From Propionibacteriaceae bacterium (GTDB lineage Bacteria; Actinomycetota; Actinomycetes; Propionibacteriales; Propionibacteriaceae), in assembly GCA_031267645.1 (NCBI GenBank), contig JAIRYW010000021.1, positions 1-64,000 of the forward strand: DNA of 64,000 nucleotides, given 5' to 3'. How positions within the stretch are numbered: position 1 is the first letter of the stretch; every line of letters starts with the position of its first letter. The notes beneath the pieces were generated by a model. It saw only the letters and a list, made by a program, of their open reading frames with translations, was not told the DNA's origin and did no database searches. This document shows, in pieces, positions 16,956-25,757 of the stretch. The translations under genes were made by a program, and so were the position numbers.

Positions 16956-17423
16956 ATGACCACGGTGCTGATCCTAAACGCCGGTGGCCAACAGGTCATC
17001 GGGTGCGTCTCGTTGAAACACGCCATCGGCATGCTCTACCGCCGGGTGGCGCGGGTCCACGAGGCCGTCCCGGGAGCTTCCTGCGGCCCGTATCAAGTGC
17101 CGCGTTCGGTTGAACTGTTGCGTTACATCTACACCCGTTGGGTCTGGGAGACGACCGGGCGGACGCCGTACTCCAAGTCGGCCGTGCTCCGGCGTGACAA
17201 TTTTCGCTGTGCGTACTGCGGCCGGACGGCCGACACCGTCGACCACGTCCAACCGCGCTCGCGGGGCGGCGGGTCGAATTGGCTCAACTGCGTGGCGGCC
17301 TGCTTCGACTGCAACTCGCGCAAGGGCGACCGGTCGCCCCAGGCCGCCGGTCTGAAGTTACGTTTCCAGCCCTTCGAGCCGACGCCGCGCGACCTCCAGC
17401 CCCGCTGGGGCGCCATCGACTGA
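16956..17423 (+). CDS. HNH endonuclease
   Basis: A 155-residue protein with an HNH nuclease domain at about residues 75-140. The zinc cysteines CAYCG and CFDCN, the catalytic histidine in DHVQPRSRGG, and the asparagine in NWLNCVAAC are present. The N-terminal half (LILNAGGQQVIGCVSLKHAIGML) matches the lead-in of the small chromosomal HNH proteins common in actinobacteria. The ATG at 16956 follows AAGGAGG. It is not in an obvious restriction system, and its natural substrate is uncertain. Confidence 0.9.
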   Translation: MTTVLILNAGGQQVIGCVSLKHAIGMLYRRVARVHEAVPGASCGPYQVPRSVELLRYIYTRWVWETTGRTPYSKSAVLRRDNFRCAYCGRTADTVDHVQPRSRGGGSNWLNCVAACFDCNSRKGDRSPQAAGLKLRFQPFEPTPRDLQPRWGAID

Positions 17424-17450
17424 CCCTCGCCGCCAGGGGTCGGTCCCGTT

Positions 17451-17577
17451 CCGTCGTTCTGGAACGACGGTGGTCTTCCGTCGTTCCGGGGACCTTACGT
17501 CATTCTGCGCGTAGCGGAGCGTAGTCGCAGAATCCATCTTGTCGGCGATGGATCCTGCGACTACGCGCAGGATGACG
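17451..17577. repeat. REP-like inverted repeats between convergent genes
   Basis: Two elements are packed between the convergent HNH and purU genes. First, 17451-17459 and 17462-17470 are a perfect 9-bp inverted repeat with a 2-base loop, and half of it recurs at 17478-17487. Second, 17519-17538 pairs with 17547-17566 with one mismatch over 20 bp, extended outward by 17498-17508 with 17567-17577. This could act as a bidirectional terminator or be one copy of a dispersed genomic repeat. The rest of 17424-17660 contains shorter echoes of the same words and no gene. Confidence 0.7.
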
Positions 17578-17660
17578 GGGCGGGGCGCAGGGTGACGGCG
17601 GGTCGCCGGGTGAGTGTGGCGCGCGGGGGAACGACGGGACGCAGGGTGACGATGGGCGGC

Positions 17661-18521
17661 TCAGTCGAAGACGACGGTGCGCAGACCGTCCAACAGCAGG
17701 CGGCGCTCGGCGAACAGGCGGACGGCGTGGGTCAACACGGTCGACTCGATGTCGCGGCCGATCTCGGCCAATTGGCCGACCGATTTGGCGTGGCCGACCC
17801 GGGTGACGCTCTGTTCGATGATCGGCCCCTCGTCCAAATCGGCCGTGACGAAGTGGGCCGTCGCCCCGATCAGTTTGACGCCCCGGGCGTGGGCCTGACG
17901 GTAGGGGTTGGCGCCCTTGAAGCCGGGCAGGAAGGAGTGGTGGATGTTGATGGCCCGGCCGGCCAGAAAACCGCACAGCTCGGGCGACAGGATCTGCATG
18001 TAGCGGGCCAGCACCACCAGCTCGATGTCCAGTTCATCCACCAATTGGCGGATACGGGCCTCGACGTCGGCCTTGGTCTGGGGCAGGACGGCGTGGTGCT
18101 CGAAGGGCACGCCGTAGAAGCCGGCCAGCTCGGCCAAGTCCGGGTGGTTGCCCAGGACCAGGGGCACGTCGATCGGCAGGGTGCCGGTGGTGAGACGGGA
18201 CAGCAGGGCGTTGAGACAGTGCGGCGCGGTCGAGACCAGGATCAGGCTGCGGGTGGGCCGACCGACCTCGTAGACCCGGGCCTGGGCTTGGAAGCGATGC
18301 GCCACCGGGGCCAGACAGTCCTCCAACTCGCCCCGGTCGGAGTCGTGCTCCAGCTGGATGCGGATGAAGAAGCGGCCGGTCTCGGGGGAGTAGTACTGCT
18401 GCGACTCCAAGATGTTGCCGCGGGCGGCCACGATGGCGCCGCTGACGGCGTACACGATGCCGGCCCGGTCCAGGCAGGTGAAAGTCAGGATGGAGTTGTT
18501 CAAGGCCGGCGTCTGGGTCAC
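17661..18521 (-). CDS. purU: formyltetrahydrofolate deformylase
   Basis: A 286-residue enzyme hydrolysing 10-formyltetrahydrofolate to formate and tetrahydrofolate. An ACT domain fills about residues 10-90 (LTFTCLDRAGIVYAVSG) and the formyltransferase fold follows. The catalytic set is visible as the asparagine and histidine of INIHHSFLPGF and the aspartate in VTADLDEGPIIEQ. The length matches the family. It is a single gene, convergent to the HNH gene and divergent from the ATP-grasp gene. The enzyme balances one-carbon units and can feed formate to purine synthesis. Confidence 0.95.
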   Translation of the reverse strand: MTQTPALNNSILTFTCLDRAGIVYAVSGAIVAARGNILESQQYYSPETGRFFIRIQLEHDSDRGELEDCLAPVAHRFQAQARVYEVGRPTRSLILVSTAPHCLNALLSRLTTGTLPIDVPLVLGNHPDLAELAGFYGVPFEHHAVLPQTKADVEARIRQLVDELDIELVVLARYMQILSPELCGFLAGRAINIHHSFLPGFKGANPYRQAHARGVKLIGATAHFVTADLDEGPIIEQSVTRVGHAKSVGQLAEIGRDIESTVLTHAVRLFAERRLLLDGLRTVVFD

Positions 18522-18624
18522 CCGGCCAGGTTAGCCGCTGGGCCGGCTCTGAGACCCCGCTTCCACTGTCGGTCGACCGGATTCGGCCTCGCCGCCCTCC
18601 CCAGCTGAGGTTAGGATCGGGCCC

Positions 18625-19671
18625 ATGTCAGCTTTCGGCATCGAGACGGCGGTCCGCCTGTGGCGCGCCGGTCGTCTGCCGGCGTTGGCCGGCTTGGAGG
18701 TCGAACCGGCCCACGGCCATGTCGCCGTCCTGGTCTATCGTGACGGCGCCCGCCGGGTGATACGCGACGGCGATCTCGGCTGCAACCCCTCGGCCGGGGC
18801 GGCCCTGGCCCGGGACAAGGACTTCACCAAGTTCGCGTTGGGGCGCGCCGGCCTGGCCGGCCTGCCCGGCTTCAGCTTCGCCCTGCCCAATTGGCGACGG
18901 CACACCGGCCAGGGCCAAGCTAGCTTGGCCGAGATCCGACAACAGGTGGAGGACCGGATCGCGGCCTTGGGCTGGGCCTTCCCCCTCTACGTCAAGCCCA
19001 ACGACGGGTCCCAGGGGTTGGACGTCCAACGTTGCCGCAGCCGGGCCGACCTGGTGGCCGCCGTGGAGCGGCTCGAACGCCACCAGGTCCAGCTCGGTTT
19101 GGTCGAGCCGGCCTGGGACTGGCCGGTCCACCGTCTGGTGGTGCTGGACGGTGCGGTGGTCTGCGCCTACCAGACCGTCCCCCTGACGGTGACAGGCGAC
19201 GGCCGGTCCGACCTGAGGCGTTTGATCGAGCGGGCGCGCTCGCAACTGGAGCGGCAGGGCCGCACGGTCCGGATCGACCTGGACGACCCCCGCATCCCCG
19301 CCACCTTGGCCGACCAGGGGCTGGACTTGGACGCCGTACTGGCCCCGGGGCGGCCGGTCCGGGTGCGGGACAGTTCTAACCTGTCGGCCGGCGGCACGGC
19401 CGTCGACTGGACCGGGCGGGCCGATCCCAGCTGGTTGGACTTGGCCGCTCGGGCCGCCGCCGCCCTCGGTTTGCGCTGGTGCGGCGTCGACCTGCTCTGC
19501 CCGGACCTGTCCCAGCCCGGCCCCGGCCGGATCCTGGAGCTCAACGCCGCCCCTGGCCTGGAGCACTACGCCAACCTGGGACCGGCCCAGCGCCAGCTGG
19601 TGGAGGGGGCGTACGAGCAGATCTTAGGTTGTTCGCCCGGGCCGCTGGTCCAAGGTCAGCGTTTCGAATAG
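18625..19671 (+). CDS. stand-alone ATP-grasp ligase related to cyanophycin/glutathione synthetases
   Basis: A 348-residue ATP-grasp protein. The segment FPLYVKPNDGSQGLDV matches the nucleotide-binding lysine and glycine loop of the CphA and GshB/GshF-type ligases, DSSNLSAGGTAVDWT matches their NxSxGG motif, and the metal-binding residues are in GVDLLCPD and RILELNAAPGLEHY. It has neither the amino-terminal nor the Mur-ligase domain of cyanophycin synthetase, so it is a free ligase that would join a carboxylate to an amine via acyl phosphate. No partner biosynthesis genes are adjacent. The substrate is unknown; a peptide-like or amino-acid ligation is the reasonable guess. Confidence 0.75.
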   Translation: MSAFGIETAVRLWRAGRLPALAGLEVEPAHGHVAVLVYRDGARRVIRDGDLGCNPSAGAALARDKDFTKFALGRAGLAGLPGFSFALPNWRRHTGQGQASLAEIRQQVEDRIAALGWAFPLYVKPNDGSQGLDVQRCRSRADLVAAVERLERHQVQLGLVEPAWDWPVHRLVVLDGAVVCAYQTVPLTVTGDGRSDLRRLIERARSQLERQGRTVRIDLDDPRIPATLADQGLDLDAVLAPGRPVRVRDSSNLSAGGTAVDWTGRADPSWLDLAARAAAALGLRWCGVDLLCPDLSQPGPGRILELNAAPGLEHYANLGPAQRQLVEGAYEQILGCSPGPLVQGQRFE

Positions 19672-19726
19672 TCACGGGCCAGCGTTTCGAGTGGTTCAGA
19701 GGTAGCGTTTCGGTCGCTTCGAAGCC
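19658..19726. repeat. three tandem 23-bp imperfect repeats over the ATP-grasp stop
   Basis: AGCGTTTCG begins at 19658, 19681 and 19704, exactly 23 bp apart. The first copy contains the last sense codons and stop of the ATP-grasp gene; the others follow it in the intergenic space before icd. Confidence 0.75.
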
Positions 19727-19856
19727 GGTCCGGCGCCGCCGACTTGGGTCTGGCTAGCGGTGGAGTCAGGTGACAGCCGTGTGGGGACAGATTGAACGGC
19801 GTACGGTCCGGTGGCGGCCGGCGGCTAATCTTGGCCAGGACTGATTAGGAGGCGCG

Positions 19857-21074
19857 ATGGCGAAGATCAAAGTGGTCGGGACGGTGGTCGAACTCGACGG
19901 CGACGAGATGACGCGGATCATCTGGCAGGACATCAAACAACGGTTGCTGAAGCCCTATCTCGACCTGGAGACGGAGTATTACGACCTCGGCCTGCCGCAG
20001 CGCGACGCCACCGACGACCAAGTCACGGTCGAGGCGGCCCGGGCCATCCAGCGCCACGGCGTCGGCGTCAAATGCGCCACCATCACCCCCGACCAAGGCC
20101 GGGTGGCCGAGTTCGGGTTGAAGCGGATGTGGCTGTCGCCCAACGGCACCATCCGCAACATCTTGGGCGGCGTGGTCTTCCGTGAGCCCATCATCTGCTC
20201 CAATATCCCTCGCCTGGTGCCGGGCTGGACCAAGCCGATCGTGATCGCCCGCCACGCCCACGGCGACCAGTACAAAGCCGCCAACTTCGCCGTGCCCGGC
20301 CCCGGCCGGCTGACCATCAGCTTCACCCCGGCCGACGGTTCGGCTCCGATCGAGCAGGTGGTGGCCGACTTCGGGCCGGACGGCGGCGTGGCCATGGGGA
20401 TGTACAACTTCACCGACTCCATCACCGACTTCGCCCGGGCCTGCTTCACCTACGGGCTGGCCCGCCGTTACCCGGTCTACCTGTCGACCAAGGACACCAT
20501 CTTGAAGGCTTACGACGGCGCCTTCAGGGACATCTTCCAAGCCGTCTTCGAAGACGAGTACGCCGACCGTTTCGCCGAGTTCGGTCTGACTTACGAACAC
20601 CGCCTGATCGACGACATGGTGGCCTCGGCTTTGAAGTGGCCGGGCGGGTATCTGTGGGCCTGCAAGAACTACGACGGCGACGTCCAGTCCGACGTGGTGG
20701 CCCAGGGCTTCGGCTCGCTGGGGCTGATGACCTCGATCCTGATGACCCCGGACGGCCGGACGGTCGAGGCCGAGGCGGCCCACGGCACCGTCACCCGGCA
20801 CTATCGCCAGCACCAGGCCGGACAGCCCACCTCGACCAACCCGATCGCCTCGATCTTCGCTTGGACCGGCGGTCTGAAGCACCGGGGCAAGCTGGACCGC
20901 ACCAAGGACCTGGTCGGGTTCGCCCAGACCTTGGAGCGGGTCTGCGTCGCCACCGTCGAGTCCGGTCTGATGACCCGAGACCTGGCCAGTCTGATCGGTC
21001 GCAACCAGCCCTGGCTGACGACCGAGGAGTTCATGGGCGCGCTGGAGGACAATCTGGCCCAGGCCCTGGCCTGA
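19857..21074 (+). CDS. icd: NADP-dependent isocitrate dehydrogenase, homodimeric type
   Basis: A 405-residue enzyme oxidising isocitrate to 2-oxoglutarate in the TCA cycle. The start [20 protein letters not shown], the [11 protein letters not shown] segment, the substrate-binding [12 protein letters not shown] and the NADP-site [14 protein letters not shown] are those of the eukaryotic-like, ~45-kDa subfamily rather than the monomeric enzyme of many actinobacteria. A TTAGGAGG ribosome-binding site lies six bases before the ATG. It is transcribed alone and converges on the UDP-glucose dehydrogenase gene with a 6-bp gap. Confidence 0.97.
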   Translation: MAKIKVVGTVVELDGDEMTRIIWQDIKQRLLKPYLDLETEYYDLGLPQRDATDDQVTVEAARAIQRHGVGVKCATITPDQGRVAEFGLKRMWLSPNGTIRNILGGVVFREPIICSNIPRLVPGWTKPIVIARHAHGDQYKAANFAVPGPGRLTISFTPADGSAPIEQVVADFGPDGGVAMGMYNFTDSITDFARACFTYGLARRYPVYLSTKDTILKAYDGAFRDIFQAVFEDEYADRFAEFGLTYEHRLIDDMVASALKWPGGYLWACKNYDGDVQSDVVAQGFGSLGLMTSILMTPDGRTVEAEAAHGTVTRHYRQHQAGQPTSTNPIASIFAWTGGLKHRGKLDRTKDLVGFAQTLERVCVATVESGLMTRDLASLIGRNQPWLTTEEFMGALEDNLAQALA

Positions 21075-21080
21075 GGCGGC

Positions 21081-22409
21081 TCAGGCCCCGGCGGGCGGCC
21101 CGGCCGGCCAAGGCCGTCCCGGCTGGATGACGGTCCAACCGGCTTCTTCCCAGGCCCGTCGGTCCAGTTTGAGGCGGGCGTCGAGCAGGACGCGCCTTCT
21201 GGGGCCGGTCAAGCGGGTCGGGTCGAGTTGGGCGAATTGGGGCCATTCGGTCAGATGGCAGACCAGGTCGGCCCCGTCCAGGGCCTGCTCCAGGGTGTCC
21301 GTTTGGATCAGCCCGGCCCGGTTCAGGCGGGCGGCCGGGTCGTAGACCCTGACTTCGGCCCCGGCTTCGGCCAAGCGGGTGGCGACGGACAGGGCGGGGG
21401 AGTCGCGGGTGTCGTCGGTGCCGGGCTTGAAACTGGCCCCCAGAATGGCCACCGCCTTGCCGGTGGCCGCCCCGCCCAGACAGACCAGGGCCAGTTGGCC
21501 GACCCAGTCGCGTTGCGACTGGTTGACGGCCAGCACGCTGCGGGCCAGCTCGGCCAGCTGGGGCACGCCCAACTGGTCGGCCCGGTGGGCCAGGGCGGCG
21601 ACGTCCTTGGGCAGGCAGCCGCCGCCGAAGCCGGGGCCGGCGTCCAAGAAGGCCCGGCCGATGCGGGGGTCGCGGCCCAAGGCGTTGGCCACCTTGACCA
21701 CGTCGGCCCCAGTGGCCTGGCACAGCTGGCTGAGCGCGTTGATGAAGGACACCTTGGTGGCCAGGAAGGCGTTGGCGGCCACTTTGACGATCTCGGCCGT
21801 GGCCAGGTCGGACTCGATCACGGGCACGCCGTCGGCGATCGGTTGGGCGTAGACCTGGCGCAGCTGGGCCGAGGCGGCCTCGGACTCCACGCCCCAGACC
21901 AGCCGGTCCGGGGCCAGGGTGTCGGCCAGGGCTTGGCTCTCGCGCAGGAACTCCGGGTTCCAAGCCAGTTCGACCCCGTCTCCGGCCGGGGCCAGCTGGC
22001 GGAAGCGGCGGCGCAGATCGGCGGCGCTGCCGACCGGCACGGTCGATTTGCCCACGATCAGGCAGGGCCGCCGCAGCAGGGGGGCTAACCGTTCGACCAC
22101 GGCGTCGAGCTGGCTCAGGTCGGCCGAGCCGTCGGCGGCCGCCGGAGTGCCGACGGCGATGAAGTGGACCTCGGCGAAGTCGGCGATCTCGGCGTAATCA
22201 GTCGTGAAGCGCAACCGGCCGCTGTCGAGCTGGCGCCGCAGGGCGGATTCCAGACCCGGTTCGGCGATGGTGGCCCGTCCCTGGTTCAGGCTGTCGACCT
22301 TGGCCGGGTCGATGTCCAGCCCTATCACCTGATGTCCCCAGGAGGCCAGACCGACGGCGTGGACCGCCCCTAAGTAGCTGACGCCGATGACAGCGATACG
22401 AAGTCCCAT
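21081..22409 (-). CDS. ugd: UDP-glucose 6-dehydrogenase
   Basis: A 442-residue enzyme oxidising UDP-glucose to UDP-glucuronate for envelope polysaccharides. The C-terminal two-thirds is clear: PEFLRESQALAD, the catalytic cysteine in GPGFGGGCLPKD, and FKPGTDDTRDSP. The N-terminal nucleotide loop reads VIGVSYLGAVHA, so the middle glycine of the usual GxGYxG is a serine, though the following GLDID acid that binds the NAD ribose is kept. The start is set at the ATG at 22409 because the fold begins there; the frame continues upstream by 95 codons without homology. It could be a related nucleotide-sugar dehydrogenase. Confidence 0.9.
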   Translation of the reverse strand: MGLRIAVIGVSYLGAVHAVGLASWGHQVIGLDIDPAKVDSLNQGRATIAEPGLESALRRQLDSGRLRFTTDYAEIADFAEVHFIAVGTPAAADGSADLSQLDAVVERLAPLLRRPCLIVGKSTVPVGSAADLRRRFRQLAPAGDGVELAWNPEFLRESQALADTLAPDRLVWGVESEAASAQLRQVYAQPIADGVPVIESDLATAEIVKVAANAFLATKVSFINALSQLCQATGADVVKVANALGRDPRIGRAFLDAGPGFGGGCLPKDVAALAHRADQLGVPQLAELARSVLAVNQSQRDWVGQLALVCLGGAATGKAVAILGASFKPGTDDTRDSPALSVATRLAEAGAEVRVYDPAARLNRAGLIQTDTLEQALDGADLVCHLTEWPQFAQLDPTRLTGPRRRVLLDARLKLDRRAWEEAGWTVIQPGRPWPAGPPAGA

Positions 22410-22542
22410 GGCGTAAAGCCTGGCATGGATCGCCTGGCGCGTCATGATGCGGGGCCGGATCGGGCGTGGCCACGGCGGCGAAGGGTCGACCTGGGGTCTG
22501 GGTCGAGCGGACCTTCCCGCCCGACCCAGACCCCGGCCGGGG

Positions 22543-22836
22543 TCAGAGGGCTGGCCGGTCGGCCATGGCGGCGTCGGCCAAGTCGAGGTCGTGGGGGCTG
22601 AGCGCCGCCAAAGTGCCCAGCGCCCGGCACAGGGTGGCGATCTCGGCCGTGGCCAGCCGGCTGGATTCGGCCCAGGTCGGGAAGAGTCCCTCATCGGCGG
22701 CCGCCCACTGCCGCACCCGGCGGCGGTGGATCTGGCAGGTGGCCGGGTAGATGGCCTTGATGATCCGCTCCCGGACGCGCGGATCCTGAGCGATCCGGCG
22801 AGTCATGGCCGGATCGAAACCGCTGATTGTCTCCAA
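22543..22836 (-). CDS. small protein of unknown function, 97 aa
   Basis: A compact helical-looking protein rich in Ala and Arg, with no membrane span. The start is the TTG at 22836, preceded by a clear GGAAGGAG site. I do not recognise a family; segments such as RVRERIIKAIYPATCQIHRRRVRQW are basic and helix-prone. The mRNA leader folds into a strong hairpin just upstream of the ribosome-binding site. It lies between ugd and the kinase operon in the same direction as both, but 428 bp after the kinase stop, so an independent transcript is more likely. Confidence 0.6.
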   Translation of the reverse strand: METISGFDPAMTRRIAQDPRVRERIIKAIYPATCQIHRRRVRQWAAADEGLFPTWAESSRLATAEIATLCRALGTLAALSPHDLDLADAAMADRPAL

Positions 22837-22852
22837 GCTGACTGCTCCTTCC

Positions 22853-22896
22853 AATCCTGTCCTTGATCTGGGCGCACTTCACCCAGGGACAGGATT
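22853..22896 (-). promoter_or_regulatory. leader hairpin before the 97-aa protein
   Basis: Bases 22853-22862 and 22887-22896 form a perfect 10-bp stem, and 22868-22872 with 22882-22886 add five more base pairs inside, leaving a five-base bulge on one side. On the minus strand the stem ends immediately before the GGAAGGAG site, so folding could affect ribosome access. On the plus strand a short T-run follows. Confidence 0.6.
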
Positions 22897-23264
22897 TTCA
22901 AGGAGCCGGCGAGACCGGCGAGAAGTGACTGTAGCGCAGACGGGCGGGTCGGCGCACGTCGTGGCCGGAAGAAGAGGTGCTCCCGCCTCTTCTCCCACCT
23001 GAGACCTTGTCGTCCAGACTGTCGGCGGCGGGCTGGGTCCGATGATGTCGTCTGGGGCGTGGCGTCTCCGGTTCGGTCAGCGGTGAGGAGGCTGCCTGAC
23101 CGGTCGGGCGACTTGTGCACCGACTTGCTCACGCGACCGGTCATCATCATCGTCTGGAAGGCGATGGTCGCGAATCGGGATGACGACTTTGAGTCGGCCC
23201 GGCAGTATCTGTCTGATGACGTGTCCCATTCGGCGCGGCGGCTGATGGACAGTCGCCCGGCTGC
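22897..23264. other. non-coding stretch between 97-aa gene and kinase operon
   Basis: I see no convincing gene in this stretch. Frames on both strands lack ribosome-binding sites or run into neighbouring genes in the wrong phase. A weak inverted repeat (AGAAGAGG near 22973, CCTCTTCT near 22986) and short GAGACCGGCGAG-like echoes are present. Confidence 0.5.
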
Positions 23265-25757
23265 TCAGACCGGGTCGTACTGGGCCAGGTCGATCAGGCC
23301 GAGTTGGGCTTGTTCGGGGGAGGGGTCCGAGGCCGACCCGGAGACGAAGCGGATCTGGGCGTCAGCGGTGGCGTCGCCGACCAGGGCCAGGGGCGAGGTG
23401 CCGTCGGGGGCGGTGTCGCCTGGCCACAGGACGCGGTCGGGTTCGAAGTCGATTTGGGCGATCCGCTGCCAGCCGCGATAGATGGCGAGCCGGTTGCAGC
23501 CTTCCGTCTCGCTGCCCTTGACCCGGGCGCTGTGGGCTTGCCAGAGGGCGGTCCGGCCGCTGGCCTCCGTCAACATGGCCTGGGTCGAGCCGCAGGTCAA
23601 ATAGTGTTCGTCGAAGGGGTAGGCGGTGGTGGTCAGGCGCTCGACGGTCTCGGCTTCGGCGTCGTCCCAGACCAGTCTGATCGAAGGCGGGCCGATCAGA
23701 GCGGAGGAGGCCAGCAGGGCCAGGCCGATCAGGGCCGGGGCGATGCGTCCACTCCAGCGTTGGCAGACCAACACGGCGCCGGCGATCAGGCTCAAGACCA
23801 CGGCCCCGCCCAGCCAGTAGGGCCAGGCGTAGGACCAGAACTGGCGGGCGGCCAGGTCGAAGACCGCGGGTGAGCGCTTCAAGATGAAGTTGTCGTTCAG
23901 CACGAAACGGCCGATGGCCCAGGCTGGTAGGCCGGTCAGGCATAGAGTCAGCCAGAGCGGGATGACCTTGCGGTCGAGCGGGGAGCGTCGTCCCAGAAAG
24001 CGGCGCACGGCGGCCCGCCGGTTGGCCCGGGCCTGGCGCTGGGCCGGCGACAGGGGCGGGGACAGCCGGTCGATCAGTTTGAGCAGACCGAGACAGACCG
24101 GGACGGCCAGCAGGGCCACCCAGACCAGCCATTGACCGAAAGAGTGGGCCAGATTGAGCCAGACCGTCCGGACGGGGGCGGGAGCCCGCAGCGGCACGAA
24201 GGCGACGCGCGGGGTCAGGTCCAAAGCCCACGCCCCGACGGCTCCGTAGAGGCAGGCCAAGGCCGGCAGCCAACGCTGGCGTGAGCCCAGCAGCGCCACC
24301 AAGACCAAGGTCAGCAGACTGAAGCCGAACATGTCTGACTGGCGGGAGACCACGAAATCAGCCGCCGTGGACTGGCTAGGAGAGAAACGGTTCATGGCCG
24401 ACAGGGTGGCGCCGACGTACGCCCCGGTCCACACCGCCAGCATCGCGATCAGACCGGCGCCGACCCGGTGGAAAGGCTTCTGTTCGGTTAGGAAATGGCT
24501 CCGAGGCGCCGGCGCCGGAGGGGGGTAGGCCGGTGGAGTCGTCCCCGACAGAGACTGCATGATGGCCGGTCCCCAGGGCGAGGTCGACGCCGGGGGCGGC
24601 GGGTAGGCCGGTGGGGGAGGGTGCGCCGAGGGGGCCGGGGCCGACAGCGAGATGGCCGGCTGTCGAGGCGCGGCGGACGGCGTCGGGGCCGGGGGCGGAC
24701 CGGTGGAGCCGGAGCGGTTGGTCGGGCTGGTCCGAGCGGTGGAATTGGTCCGGGCGGCGGGCTTGGGCTGGGTGGTCGGAGCATTGCTCCGGATGGGGTT
24801 GGACCTAGTGGTCGCAGCCGGGCCGGTGGCGGCCGGTCGGCCGGCCCGACCCGAGGCGGCGGCGGAGCCGGCGCTGGGACGCCGGCTGGCCGAAGCTTGT
24901 CTGGCCGCTTCGGCCAAGGCTGTTCCCCACTCGGCCAACCTGGGTCTGGCCTGGGGGTGGGTCGACAGAGCCCGGGCCACCAGCCGCCCGACCGGGCCGT
25001 AGGTGGTCGAGGGTAATTGTTTGGGGTCGCGGGTGTCTTGATGGCCGGCCAGCAGGCGTAGGGCCAGCAGGCCGAATTTGTACGAGTCCGTGGCCACCGT
25101 GGCCAATTCCTCATTCGGGTTGATCGTGCGCACCTCCCAGCCGGGGGTTTCGACCTGGGCGGCCACCGAACGGCCTTTGATCCGGACGGCGTCGCAGTCC
25201 AAGAAGAAGACGCGGACCTCAGGACTCAGACTGAAGAGCAGATTCTTGGGCGAGACGTCGCCCACCGCGATGCGGTGGCTGTGCAACAGGGCCAGGCCGT
25301 CGGCGGTCGCTCGCAGCAGGCGGTAGCGGTCTTGGTCGCTGACGGCGATCTGGCGGCGGGCCAAGAAGTCCGGCGGATTGAGCAAATGTTGGAACTGGGC
25401 CTCTCGACGAGTCAGGCCGGTGGCCAGTTTCAAGTCGATGAAGAACTCGTCCGGGATGGTCGGCATCAAGAAGCCCTGCACCTGGCCGGCCTGTTGGACC
25501 AGACGGCAGGGCCAGGCGCACAGGCTGAGCAACTTCATCGCCTCGGAGAAGGGCAGCGTCTCGACGTAAGCCGGCAGCTCGCCCAACACGGTGGCGTCGA
25601 GCTGGCGCATGACCTCGGGTTTGTACTCCTTGAAGACCAATTTGAAAGGTAATTGCTGAAGTTTGCGGTCGGTGCGGTAGACCACGCCCTGGCCGCCGGC
25701 GCTGAGACGGGTGATGGGGCCCAGATCGGAGCGCTTGATGGTGACCTTGGGGGTCAT
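23265..25757 (-). CDS. multi-pass membrane Ser/Thr kinase-like protein
   Basis: An 830-residue protein. Residues ~1-285 form a kinase-like domain: glycine loop SAGGQGVVY, an FKEYK lysine, the catalytic loop HSHRIAVGDVSPKN (HRD replaced by VGD, aspartate kept) and the metal motif LDCDAV in place of DFG. A Pro/Ser/Ala-rich linker (~290-420) leads to about seven hydrophobic spans between 432 and 690, then a ~140-residue C-terminal segment with paired cysteines that probably faces outside. The start at 25757 overlaps the stop of the VirD4-like gene as ATGA; the open frame extends upstream but there it only shadows that gene. It is the last gene of the vWA-PP2C-ParB-VirD4-kinase operon and probably works against the PP2C phosphatase. 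Confidence 0.82.
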   Translation of the reverse strand: MTPKVTIKRSDLGPITRLSAGGQGVVYRTDRKLQQLPFKLVFKEYKPEVMRQLDATVLGELPAYVETLPFSEAMKLLSLCAWPCRLVQQAGQVQGFLMPTIPDEFFIDLKLATGLTRREAQFQHLLNPPDFLARRQIAVSDQDRYRLLRATADGLALLHSHRIAVGDVSPKNLLFSLSPEVRVFFLDCDAVRIKGRSVAAQVETPGWEVRTINPNEELATVATDSYKFGLLALRLLAGHQDTRDPKQLPSTTYGPVGRLVARALSTHPQARPRLAEWGTALAEAARQASASRRPSAGSAAASGRAGRPAATGPAATTRSNPIRSNAPTTQPKPAARTNSTARTSPTNRSGSTGPPPAPTPSAAPRQPAISLSAPAPSAHPPPPAYPPPPASTSPWGPAIMQSLSGTTPPAYPPPAPAPRSHFLTEQKPFHRVGAGLIAMLAVWTGAYVGATLSAMNRFSPSQSTAADFVVSRQSDMFGFSLLTLVLVALLGSRQRWLPALACLYGAVGAWALDLTPRVAFVPLRAPAPVRTVWLNLAHSFGQWLVWVALLAVPVCLGLLKLIDRLSPPLSPAQRQARANRRAAVRRFLGRRSPLDRKVIPLWLTLCLTGLPAWAIGRFVLNDNFILKRSPAVFDLAARQFWSYAWPYWLGGAVVLSLIAGAVLVCQRWSGRIAPALIGLALLASSALIGPPSIRLVWDDAEAETVERLTTTAYPFDEHYLTCGSTQAMLTEASGRTALWQAHSARVKGSETEGCNRLAIYRGWQRIAQIDFEPDRVLWPGDTAPDGTSPLALVGDATADAQIRFVSGSASDPSPEQAQLGLIDLAQYDPV

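Noticed and set aside
13461..17423. A restriction-modification system made of the methyltransferase and HNH gene
   Set aside because: They are separated by RidA and RtcB, are not cotranscribed, and the HNH protein is of the common chromosomal type.
23059..23481. Small plus-strand ORF beside the kinase operon
   Set aside because: Its second half is antisense to the kinase gene and there is no ribosome-binding site or domain.
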